A DNA stretch of 64,000 nt from Paracrocinitomix sp040880585 (GTDB taxonomy: Bacteria > Bacteroidota > Bacteroidia > Flavobacteriales_D > Crocinitomicaceae). Both the position numbers and the translations under genes were made by a program. The notes beneath the pieces were generated by a model. That model was not told the DNA's origin. It saw nothing but the letters and a program-made list of their open reading frames with translations, and ran no database searches. Below are positions 6,514-14,218 of the stretch, piece after piece (within the stretch, counting starts at the first letter, position 1; the number at the start of each line of letters is the position of its first letter). Where the stretch lies: contig JBBDID010000035.1 of the NCBI GenBank assembly GCA_040880585.1, forward strand, positions 124,001-188,000, read 5' to 3'.

Positions 6514-8715
6514 ATGCGTCACTCTTTTTTATCCTTGATGTTTTTGCTGTCATGGGCGATTTCCCATAGCCAATCTGACGTAAGTAGTATAATCGACAGT
6601 CTTAAAAACTGCCTGGAGAAAAGTGAAACAGTAAAAGATGAGGTGAAGCTTCTCAATACACTTGCTATGGCTACAATGCGTATGGATACAATACAAGCTG
6701 TGAATTATGCTGAAAGAGCCTTTAAGCTTTCAAAAGAGGTAGGTTTTCTCGAAGGAGAACTAGGGGCTCTAAATTTTTTCGCTAGAAACTACACGGAGCG
6801 AGGGAAGATGGATACTGCATTGATGATACTTCAAAAAATCGTCCTATATGAGGATAAAGTAGATGATAAAAAAAGAATTGCGGATGCTTACGTTTCAATG
6901 GGAAATATCTATGATATACAGGGTGATTTTCCAAAAGGATTAGCCGCCTACTTTAAAGCAAAAGATATTTTTAAAGAAAATAAACATTGGCGCGGTGTGG
7001 GAATGGCTCACATGGGAATAGGTAATATATACTATGGTAATAGCCAGTTTCAAAAATCGATCAATCATTTCCGAAAATCTGCAAATATTCTTAGACAAAT
7101 TAATGATCCCTATACTTCATGGTCTATAAATAATATGGCCGGTGCAATGATGGGGGCGGGAATGACTGATTCGGCAGAGTTTTATTATAAAAAATCCCTA
7201 AGATTAAAAGAAGACATGGGGGATGTTTATGGTGCATCTTTTACCTACTCTGAATTGGGTGAACTTTATTTGCAATCCGGAAAGATTAAATTGGCAAAAG
7301 AACACCTTGAAAAAGCTGTTGAATTAAAGAAACAGGTTGAGGGAATTGGAATGGAGTCAATGGGGAAAGCTATTTTGAAATTAGGGAAAGTAGCTGCAAA
7401 AGAAAAGAATTACAATCAAGCTATCGCTCTTTTTGAAGAAGCAAAGTCAATGGCTTTTGAAAGTTCATCAATGTCAACATTAATTAGTGTATATAAGGAG
7501 TTGTCAATCGTGTATTCAAAAACCGGAAATTATAAATCCGCTTTTAAGGCTTTAGAAGAATTCACCGTTTTAAGAGATTCGCTCAAAAATATAGAAAGTG
7601 TTGAGAAACTGGCGGAGGTCCAAACCCAATACGAAACAGCAGAGAAGGAAGCTCAAATTCAACTGATGAAAAGTCAGGACGAACTGAACCAAACTAAAAT
7701 TCAAAAAGCGGAAGAAAAATCAAAGCGTACAATTACAATGTTCATTGGGGCATTAGTGGTAGTTATCTTTTTATCTGTGGCGATATTTTTTGCCTATCGA
7801 AGTAATAAGGTAAAAAAGAAAGCCAATTCTTTATTACAAACAAAAAATAAAGAAATCACCCAACAAAAAGAGTTGGTAGAGGAAAAATCCAAAGAAATCC
7901 TTGATTCTATCATCTACGCTAAACGAATTCAGTCTGCAATCTTACCGCCTTTAAAAGATTTTGAAAAACTCTTCCCTGAATCCTTTGTTTTGTACAAACC
8001 AAAGGATATTGTGGCAGGAGATTTTTATTGGCTTGAAACTGTTGCTTCCCCCTCTAACTCCCCCGAAGGGGGAGAACCAGCAACAGTTTTATTTGCGGCA
8101 GCTGATTGTACCGGACACGGAGTTCCGGGTGCTATGGTATCGGTGATTTGTAATAATGGCTTAAACAGGTCGGTAAGGGAGTATGGTTTAACTGAGCCCG
8201 GACAAATTTTGGATAAAACACGTGCCATAGTTATTAAAGAGTTTGAAAAATCTGAAGAAGATGTAAAAGACGGAATGGATATTGCGCTGTGCAGTTTGAG
8301 CTTTGACTCAAACTCTGGCGGAGTTGTTGGCACTTCGACTCCGCTCAGTGCCCGTTTAAAATATGCCGGGGCTCATAATCCGCTTTGGATTATAAGAAAA
8401 GATGCAGACGAAGTGGAAGAAATAAAAGCCGATAAACAACCAATTGGTAAGTATACACTAGAAGAAAAATTTACTACTCATAAAGTTGAGGTGAATTCAG
8501 GAGATACCATTTATATTTTTTCAGATGGTTATGCAGATCAGTTTGGCGGAGAAAAGGGCAAGAAACTAAAATTAGCTAATTTTAAAAAATTCCTTCTTTC
8601 CATAAAAAAAGCACCCATGAATGAACAAAAAGAAAAGCTAGATGAATATTTTATGGGCTGGAAAGGAGATTTAGAACAATTGGATGACGTCTGCGTTATA
8701 GGAGTACGCGTTTAG
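6514..8715 (+). CDS. TPR-repeat membrane protein with SpoIIE/PP2C serine phosphatase domain
   Basis: A 733-residue protein. Residues 1-20 form a signal peptide. TPR-like helical repeats fill about 50-370. A coiled coil leads to a transmembrane helix at about 406-427, and another coiled coil precedes a SpoIIE-type PP2C phosphatase (about 461-733) with motifs KDIVAGDFYW, AAADCTGHGVPGAMVS, YAGAHNPLW and FSDGYADQFGG, including metal-binding Asp residues. The predicted topology is periplasmic TPR sensor and cytoplasmic phosphatase, probably acting on a STAS-type anti-anti-sigma protein. Two stretches in the phosphatase domain, near residues 510-524 and 597-613, look like in-frame insertions encoded by hairpin-forming DNA. 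The signal peptide supports the ATG at 6514. Confidence 0.9.
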   Translation: MRHSFLSLMFLLSWAISHSQSDVSSIIDSLKNCLEKSETVKDEVKLLNTLAMATMRMDTIQAVNYAERAFKLSKEVGFLEGELGALNFFARNYTERGKMDTALMILQKIVLYEDKVDDKKRIADAYVSMGNIYDIQGDFPKGLAAYFKAKDIFKENKHWRGVGMAHMGIGNIYYGNSQFQKSINHFRKSANILRQINDPYTSWSINNMAGAMMGAGMTDSAEFYYKKSLRLKEDMGDVYGASFTYSELGELYLQSGKIKLAKEHLEKAVELKKQVEGIGMESMGKAILKLGKVAAKEKNYNQAIALFEEAKSMAFESSSMSTLISVYKELSIVYSKTGNYKSAFKALEEFTVLRDSLKNIESVEKLAEVQTQYETAEKEAQIQLMKSQDELNQTKIQKAEEKSKRTITMFIGALVVVIFLSVAIFFAYRSNKVKKKANSLLQTKNKEITQQKELVEEKSKEILDSIIYAKRIQSAILPPLKDFEKLFPESFVLYKPKDIVAGDFYWLETVASPSNSPEGGEPATVLFAAADCTGHGVPGAMVSVICNNGLNRSVREYGLTEPGQILDKTRAIVIKEFEKSEEDVKDGMDIALCSLSFDSNSGGVVGTSTPLSARLKYAGAHNPLWIIRKDADEVEEIKADKQPIGKYTLEEKFTTHKVEVNSGDTIYIFSDGYADQFGGEKGKKLKLANFKKFLLSIKKAPMNEQKEKLDEYFMGWKGDLEQLDDVCVIGVRV
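8041..8084 (+). repeat. Palindromic sequence inside the SpoIIE gene (first)
   Basis: A stem CTCCCCC (8058-8064) with GGGGGAG (8068-8074) around a GAA loop, enclosed by GTTGCT (8041-8046) and AGCAAC (8079-8084). It encodes VASPSNSPEGGEPAT, between two conserved phosphatase motifs where the family normally has only a short turn. Confidence 0.65.
8329..8352 (+). repeat. Palindromic sequence inside the SpoIIE gene (second)
   Basis: GGCACT (8329-8334) and AGTGCC (8347-8352) form a stem around a TTCGACTCCGCTC-type loop. An adjoining AACTC/GAGTT pair lies just upstream. It encodes the Gly/Ser/Thr-rich stretch before the conserved YAGAHNPLW motif. From memory, loops of this kind resemble short palindromes often seen between genes in Bacteroidota. 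Confidence 0.6.
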
Positions 8716-8805
8716 CGTACGAAGTATAACACATGACGGAATACATCCCGATTGATATTTTCAAGGGAACGAAGTGAGTGTAGAAAATACTTATCGGGGT
8801 GGATG
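8704..8805. repeat. Two inverted repeats after the SpoIIE gene
   Basis: GTACGC (8704-8709) and GCGTAC (8715-8720) flank the stop codon. A longer interrupted hairpin pairs CCCGAT (8747-8752) and TATTTTC (8756-8762) with GAAAATA (8783-8789) and ATCGGG (8793-8798), and CATC with GATG outside. There is no T run typical of a terminator. Nothing coding was seen in the remaining intergenic sequence to 8949. Confidence 0.6.
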
Positions 8806-8949
8806 ACACGATCAAAAATGAACCAACCTAAAAAAGTTTTTGTTCACCTTGTCTCTGGTGCGTTTTAATGATTTGCTGTTCGGTTTGTCTTATCAAAAAA
8901 CCTTTTGTTTTTTCTTCTAATACTAATAGGCAGCCATAATTCAGCAGTA

Positions 8950-10074
8950 CTATTTCAATTTTGATTGAAAGATAAGGCTTTCTATTTGCTCACCCGCTTT
9001 TTTGTGTGAAAACCTTTCTCGGGCAAAGGTTTGAGCCGCTTCTGCTTTCATCTGCGATTCTTCAGGATTTTGCAAGATTCGGTTTATAGCCTCCTTCAGT
9101 GAAACCTCATCATTCCATTCAAAAAAATATCCCCGTTCTTCTTCACCTATTAATTCTTTTGTGCCCGCGCTATTGGTACCGGCTATTTGCTTGCCTGCTA
9201 ACATGGCTTCAATGGTTACCATACCAAAGGTTTCATTTTTTGAGGCCATTACAAAAATATCTACTGCAGCATAAAAATATCCTACCTCTTTCATAAAGGG
9301 AAACAAGAAAAAAGAAGGGTCTTCATCTACCTCTTTTTTTAACTGCTGATAGTACGATTCCCACTCACCTTCTGTTTTGCTCCCCACCATAAGCATTTTT
9401 AGGTTTTTATACTTCTGCTGAAGTTCTTCTACCCCCTTCTTTACAAAATACTGTGCTTTGTGCGGGTCAATCCTTCCAATCATCCCAACAACTATATCCC
9501 GATCATCTATTCCAAAATATTTTCTCGCGGATGATCGATCAGGAAGTGCTTTTTTAAATGCTTCTATATCTACTGCCAGGGGAATAACCGCTATCCGCTC
9601 CTCCGGAAAATTGGTTTTCTCTTTGACTTGTTTCGCTAAATAATGCAGGGGCGCCACCCAATGATCTATCTTCTTGAAACGCACGGTATGCCACCATTCT
9701 TTTTTGTCGACGCCGAGCTGCATGGCTTGTTGAAAAATGATTTTAACTTTATTTCCCAACAGGGTTTTGGTTAAGGCCAATAGAGATAAGTCTCTTTTAT
9801 CCCTGAACCAGGTGTGAGTAATGTGAAGGCGTTTTAGTTTCTTTCGCAGACGAATCGCATTTTTTACGTCAATGCTTTTTTTGTTCCGCTTAATCAGGTG
9901 GACATCAATGGCTGCTTTTATTGTTTCCTTGTGCAAAACGGAATTTTCTACACAAAATAAATACACTTCATGTCCTCTTTGTTTCATCCAAATTGCATGG
10001 CGAAGCGTATTCATCTCCAATCCTCCCCAGCTGGTAGAGCTACAATAAAAAGCAATTATTAGGTGTTTCGTCAA
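8950..10074 (-). CDS. Glycosyltransferase family 4 protein
   Basis: A 374-residue GT-B fold glycosyltransferase (GT4, Glycos_transf_1). The N-terminal half has the Rossmann strand LIIAFYCSSTSWGGLEMNT with the acceptor-side G-G-x-E motif. The C-terminal half has VVGMIGRIDPHKAQ and the nucleotide-sugar binding region FVMASKNETFGMVTIEAM, which carries the E-x7-E type motif. It probably transfers a sugar from a nucleotide-sugar donor to a cell-surface glycan or glycolipid. It is a single gene with no glycan cluster around it, so substrate and acceptor cannot be inferred. Confidence 0.88.
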   Translation of the reverse strand: MTKHLIIAFYCSSTSWGGLEMNTLRHAIWMKQRGHEVYLFCVENSVLHKETIKAAIDVHLIKRNKKSIDVKNAIRLRKKLKRLHITHTWFRDKRDLSLLALTKTLLGNKVKIIFQQAMQLGVDKKEWWHTVRFKKIDHWVAPLHYLAKQVKEKTNFPEERIAVIPLAVDIEAFKKALPDRSSARKYFGIDDRDIVVGMIGRIDPHKAQYFVKKGVEELQQKYKNLKMLMVGSKTEGEWESYYQQLKKEVDEDPSFFLFPFMKEVGYFYAAVDIFVMASKNETFGMVTIEAMLAGKQIAGTNSAGTKELIGEEERGYFFEWNDEVSLKEAINRILQNPEESQMKAEAAQTFARERFSHKKAGEQIESLIFQSKLK

Positions 10075-10121
10075 AAGAAAAAATGTTGGTTTTCAACAAA
10101 ACTACACTTTAATCACACATC

Positions 10122-11048
10122 TTAAACCTGCTCTAAGAAAGCAATTCTTTTTTCGATTGGTGGGTGAGTGGCAAATAGACCACTAAGACCTACAGCCGCA
10201 GCTTTTTTCTCTTTTGGATTGTTTTCAATAAACATCCCTTTAACATCTTCACTACGGACGTCATCCACGGTAGAGTTTCCGGATATTTTTCTTAAAGCAG
10301 AGGCTAGTGCATCCGGCCTGCTAGTCATTTCCACAGCTTCGGCATCTGCCATATATTCCCTTTTTCTGGAAAGCGCAAATTTAAAAATGATGGTCAGTAA
10401 ATAAACCACTGCACTCACCAATAAAATGATCAATACTAACCGTCCGTCTTGTTTTCTTCTACCGCCGCCGCCCCATAAAATAGACCGAAATGCTACTTGA
10501 ACAATAAAGCCAACGATCCCAACAAAAATAACCGTTATAATCAGCAGCTTCACATCATTGTTTTTAATGTGTGCTAATTCATGGGCAATTACCCCTTCTA
10601 ACTCTGCATCATCCAGTTTATCAATTAACCCTCTTGTTAAAGTGACCGCATAGTTTTTTTCATTCAATCCACTGGCAAAGGCATTTAAAGCTTCTGTCTC
10701 CATGATAAAAACTTTTGGCATTGTCATTCCCTGAGACATACACAAGTTTTCTACCAGGTTGTAGATTCTCATGTTTTCTTTTCGTTCCAAAGGTTTGGAA
10801 CGAACAGCAAATTGAATCATTTTTGAGTGAAAGGTAAACGCAATTAAAAACCAAATCGCCACTACACCTAAGACGATAGGCACACTCATCAAGAACTCTT
10901 GTTGAATGTATTCATCCCATCTGCCATTATTCATAAAAAACATGACTGCCCAAATACCTAAAAGAATGATTAAGGGAAAGCCAATGAGTAAGATCACCGA
11001 TTTGATGTTGTTACTACGGATTTGACCGTAAAGACCTTTATACGCCAT
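10122..11048 (-). CDS. HtpX-like M48 family membrane zinc metalloprotease
   Basis: A 308-residue integral membrane protease. The zinc motif HELAH is at residues 156-160 and the third ligand Glu is in EYMAD at 231-235. Two N-terminal transmembrane helices (about 17-38 and 55-72) and two after the active site (about 167-186 and 203-223) match HtpX. This family degrades damaged or misfolded membrane proteins. It follows lemA by 10 bases; lemA-htpX pairing is common in bacteria, so the two are probably one operon. HtpX or a close M48B paralogue are both possible. Confidence 0.9.
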   Translation of the reverse strand: MAYKGLYGQIRSNNIKSVILLIGFPLIILLGIWAVMFFMNNGRWDEYIQQEFLMSVPIVLGVVAIWFLIAFTFHSKMIQFAVRSKPLERKENMRIYNLVENLCMSQGMTMPKVFIMETEALNAFASGLNEKNYAVTLTRGLIDKLDDAELEGVIAHELAHIKNNDVKLLIITVIFVGIVGFIVQVAFRSILWGGGGRRKQDGRLVLIILLVSAVVYLLTIIFKFALSRKREYMADAEAVEMTSRPDALASALRKISGNSTVDDVRSEDVKGMFIENNPKEKKAAAVGLSGLFATHPPIEKRIAFLEQV

Positions 11049-11058
11049 TTAAGTTGAT

Positions 11059-11622
11059 TTAAAATTCTACCTGAGGAGCTTTGTCCAACTCTTCTCTTTG
11101 AACGACTCCTAAATCAAAATACGGCTCCTGACCAAACTTAAACATTCCGGCAACAATGTTCCCCGGAAAACGTTGAACACCATTGTTCAGTTCTCTGGTT
11201 TTCGAGTTAAAAAACCTTCTAACAGCTGCCAATTTGTTTTCAATATCTGACATTTCATTTTGCAACTGCATAAAATTTTGATTTGCCTTCAAATCAGGAT
11301 ACGCTTCCATTTGCATAGAGAACTGTGACATGGCTCCGGCTAATGCCGCTTCAGCTGCAATTTTATCATTTACTGTTCCGGCAGACATGGCTCTTGCACG
11401 AGCTTGTGTCACCTGTGTCAATACCTTATCCTCATGTTTCGCATATCCTTTTACAGTGGATACGAGCTGAGGAATCAGATCATGTCGCTGTTTTAATTGT
11501 ACGTCAATATCGGCAAAGGCATTTTCTCTCCCGTTTCTTAAGCTTACTAGCTTATTATACAGTGCAATCATCCAAATGATCAGGATGACAACTACACCTA
11601 AAATTATCCAAAGTGGCATCAT
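11059..11622 (-). CDS. lemA: LemA family protein
   Basis: A 187-residue protein with one N-terminal transmembrane helix (about residues 2-21) and a helical-bundle domain. Typical LemA motifs are YNKLVSLRNGRENAFADIDV, RHDLIPQLV and ARRFFNSKTRELN-like sequence near the C terminus. LemA proteins are membrane-anchored with most of the chain outside or in the cytoplasm depending on species; their biochemical role is unsettled. It is placed directly upstream of the M48 protease, which suggests a joint role in membrane quality control. Confidence 0.92.
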   Translation of the reverse strand: MMPLWIILGVVVILIIWMIALYNKLVSLRNGRENAFADIDVQLKQRHDLIPQLVSTVKGYAKHEDKVLTQVTQARARAMSAGTVNDKIAAEAALAGAMSQFSMQMEAYPDLKANQNFMQLQNEMSDIENKLAAVRRFFNSKTRELNNGVQRFPGNIVAGMFKFGQEPYFDLGVVQREELDKAPQVEF

Positions 11623-11767
11623 AATTTTCTCTTATTAAAAGTTGAGTATAAATATAAGCAAAAAAAATACAGCTTAAATCGCTCACTTACTAATTAGTAA
11701 AATTGTTTGCTTAGACAAATGCTCCAACATAAGAACATTTTTGTTTACTTAGACATGAGATCGCTCT

Positions 11768-12973
11768 CTATTTAACGATAATTCGTACGCATTCTTGATT
11801 GTAACGAAGAATATAAAGTCCTGCATTTAGATCGTCCGTAGAGATAATCAGACTCTTTTGCTCTGTTACGATTTCTTTCAGGTTAAACGTTCTCATTATT
11901 TTTCCATCAGCACTATATAACACCATTTCATCTTCTTGTGGTGAAAAATTATTTTCAACATATATCACCATCTCTTCAGCTTTTTTTACAGGGTTAGGAT
12001 ACACTGTTATCTTGTCCACTTTTCTGTTTACCTGAACAATTGGAGAGTACTCATATTTCCCATTGAAATCGGTTTGTTTGAGTCGATAATAGGACACTCC
12101 TATAAATGGGTTTCGATCTATTTCTGAATACGTGAGTGTTTGGGAACTGTTTCCTGCTCCTTTTTTCTCCAGTACCTTTTCCCAATTCACACCATCAGCA
12201 CTTCTTTCTACCGTAAAATAGTCGTTGTTATTTTCAGATGCGGTTATCCATTCCAAATCTACAATTCTGTTTGATTCATTGTAAGTGGCCGTAAAGCTTA
12301 CTAGTTCAATAGGTAAAGGTGAGCAGATAATTTCACCAACAATCACATTGTCCATGAATGTATCGTCATTTCCGGTTCCATCAATACCGCCACCCACCGT
12401 GACATCCCCGGCTCCTGTCCAGTACATGTTGCGATTATCCGGGCCATCATTGCTCCATACTTCTACACCATCAACTAGCAGAGCGCCGTAACCGTCACAA
12501 GGGGTATAATAAAACCGATAATTCCTGTAGGTATCGTCATTTGGAATAGCATATACATTTCCAGAGTTGACCGTAACAAAACCTCCTCCTCCATCATCCA
12601 CCCGGTATGAAACCGAGAGATTATTACACCCATTGATACTCAAGCTACTTCCTCTCTGCCAAAATGTTCCGCCGTTTTCTTCTCTCTGATAATCAAAAGA
12701 AACGTCTATTCCGTTAAGATCAAAGGTAGGGCTACCGGGAATAACCATATTGATATTTGCTTTGGGTAGGCCGGCATTTAAGCCTCTTGTTCCTCCTGCA
12801 CCGCCGGGACCGGAATAAGCACTGGCAGAAATAGCTGTAGCATCCGGACCTATATCAGCTGCTGTCACAGGGTCACTTTCAAAAGAAAACTGACTGACAA
12901 TTTGAGACTGAACAGGCCAACTTAAAAAGAAAACAACCATCCAAAAAAATCGCACTATACTGCTGTTTTTCAT
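11768..12973 (-). CDS. Secreted protein with T9SS type A sorting domain
   Basis: A 401-residue protein with signal peptide (about 1-23, ending VQSQ). Residues 25-210 form an all-beta, Gly/Asp-rich domain resembling lectin or LamG-type folds (DGVEVWSND, GDVTVGGGID). Next comes a linker LPIELVSFTATY and a fibronectin-like region shared almost exactly with the gene at 13116. The C-terminal 80 residues have the T9SS sorting pattern: YPNPVKKAEE, YSADGKIM, LNAGLYILRY and a final short basic strand. It is expected to be exported by T9SS and released or anchored on the surface. Function of the N-terminal domain is unknown. Confidence 0.85.
   Translation of the reverse strand: MKNSSIVRFFWMVVFFLSWPVQSQIVSQFSFESDPVTAADIGPDATAISASAYSGPGGAGGTRGLNAGLPKANINMVIPGSPTFDLNGIDVSFDYQREENGGTFWQRGSSLSINGCNNLSVSYRVDDGGGGFVTVNSGNVYAIPNDDTYRNYRFYYTPCDGYGALLVDGVEVWSNDGPDNRNMYWTGAGDVTVGGGIDGTGNDDTFMDNVIVGEIICSPLPIELVSFTATYNESNRIVDLEWITASENNNDYFTVERSADGVNWEKVLEKKGAGNSSQTLTYSEIDRNPFIGVSYYRLKQTDFNGKYEYSPIVQVNRKVDKITVYPNPVKKAEEMVIYVENNFSPQEDEMVLYSADGKIMRTFNLKEIVTEQKSLIISTDDLNAGLYILRYNQECVRIIVK
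11988..12241 (-). repeat. 254-bp block, copy 1 (inside the 11768 gene)
   Basis: Aligns without gaps to 13333-13586; by eye about 10 differences in 254 bases (about 96% identity). It encodes the fibronectin-like region and the first part of the sorting domain. Confidence 0.85.
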
Positions 12974-13115
12974 TTGTTCTTCGTTAACTTGTCACAAAAT
13001 CGTAACGATTATACGACAAACTAAAGAAAAAGTTGAATAAAATCCTGTCTTATTTCTATAATCCTTCAATTTTCGTCGTTGGTTGGGGAAAATAAACGGA
13101 AAAACAGGCGTTAGT

Positions 13116-14102
13116 TTACTTAATTATAAACCTCTTTGTCTGCTCCTTATACCTCAGCCAATATACTCCGGCTGTCAGACCTGTTGTAGAGATAATTAGT
13201 CGGTCTTGATCATTTAAAGATTGGGTTACTTCAATACTTTCAATTATTTTCCCTTCCTGGCTGTATATCTGTATTTGCTCGCCCAACACAAAAGACTCAC
13301 TCAACATCACTTGAAGCAACTCTCCAGATGAAACAGGGTTAGGATACACCGTTATCTTATCCACTTTTCTGTTTACCTGAACAATTGGAGAGTACTCATA
13401 CTCCCCATTGAAATCGGTTTGTTTGAGTCGGTAATATGACATTCCCATAAATGGGTTTCGATCTATTTCTGAATACGTGAGTGTTTGAGAACTGTTTCCT
13501 GCTCCTTTTTTCTCCAGTACCTTTTCCCAATTCACGCCATCAGCACTTCTTTCTACCGTAAAATAGTCGTTGTTATTTTCAGATGCAGTACTCCAATACA
13601 GCTTCACCTCCTGCCTTTGATCATCTGAACTGGCAGTAAAATATAAAAGTTCTATTGGAAGCGGTTCAATTCCCGGACAACCTCCGTCACAAAAAGTATC
13701 AGGACCGGTCACTTCACCATCAGCTGCAGTCCAATACTTAACCCCACATATCTCAAGAAAGGTAGAACTTCCTCCTCCAGCGTCATCTTTTCCCATACTA
13801 CCATAAACATATACATCAGAGCCACAGGGCAATTTAAGACGGGAGCCATTTGAAAATTCTAATCTTCCCTCAATAATAATGACTATTGAATCCGGCGCAC
13901 ACCCTTCTAAATCAATTGTTGAGGTTATGTCTACCTGTATTCCTACAGGTATAACAATTGTATCAAAGCAGCCGGGAACACCGTTGTCCCAAATGGCTTC
14001 ATTCCAATCACCGTCCATAGTTGCTGTGGTTATTGTTGCCCGCACCCATTGAGATGAAAAGAGTATTACTCCTATTATAAATAAACTTTTTAGCTGTTTC
14101 AA
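13116..14102 (-). CDS. Secreted protein with T9SS type A sorting domain (paralogue by its C-terminal half)
   Basis: With a TTG start at 14102 the protein has 328 residues and begins with a good signal peptide (KQLKSLFIIGVILFSSQWVRA). An upstream TTG at 14165 would add 21 residues in front of it and is less likely. The N-terminal part (to about residue 150) is a Cys-containing beta-rich domain without a recognised family. The C-terminal half (LPIELLYF, TASENNNDYFTVERSADG, YPNPVSSGE, LTAGVYWLRY) matches the neighbour at 11768 and ends in a T9SS sorting domain. No ATG is available at the N terminus, so the start is uncertain. Confidence 0.75.
   Translation of the reverse strand: MKQLKSLFIIGVILFSSQWVRATITTATMDGDWNEAIWDNGVPGCFDTIVIPVGIQVDITSTIDLEGCAPDSIVIIIEGRLEFSNGSRLKLPCGSDVYVYGSMGKDDAGGGSSTFLEICGVKYWTAADGEVTGPDTFCDGGCPGIEPLPIELLYFTASSDDQRQEVKLYWSTASENNNDYFTVERSADGVNWEKVLEKKGAGNSSQTLTYSEIDRNPFMGMSYYRLKQTDFNGEYEYSPIVQVNRKVDKITVYPNPVSSGELLQVMLSESFVLGEQIQIYSQEGKIIESIEVTQSLNDQDRLIISTTGLTAGVYWLRYKEQTKRFIIK
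13333..13586 (-). repeat. 254-bp block, copy 2 (inside the 13116 gene)
   Basis: Partner of 11988-12241. Sequence on either side of the block is clearly diverged, so identity stops sharply within both genes. Confidence 0.85.
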
Positions 14103-14218
14103 TTTTAATCGTTTAAAACCGTGTTTGTAAGTATATAAACGTAAAATTAAACTTTTGGTTGGCAATAATTAACGTTAATCTATGAATTTAAGCTAATTAT
14201 CGACGGCTGAACGGTTAT

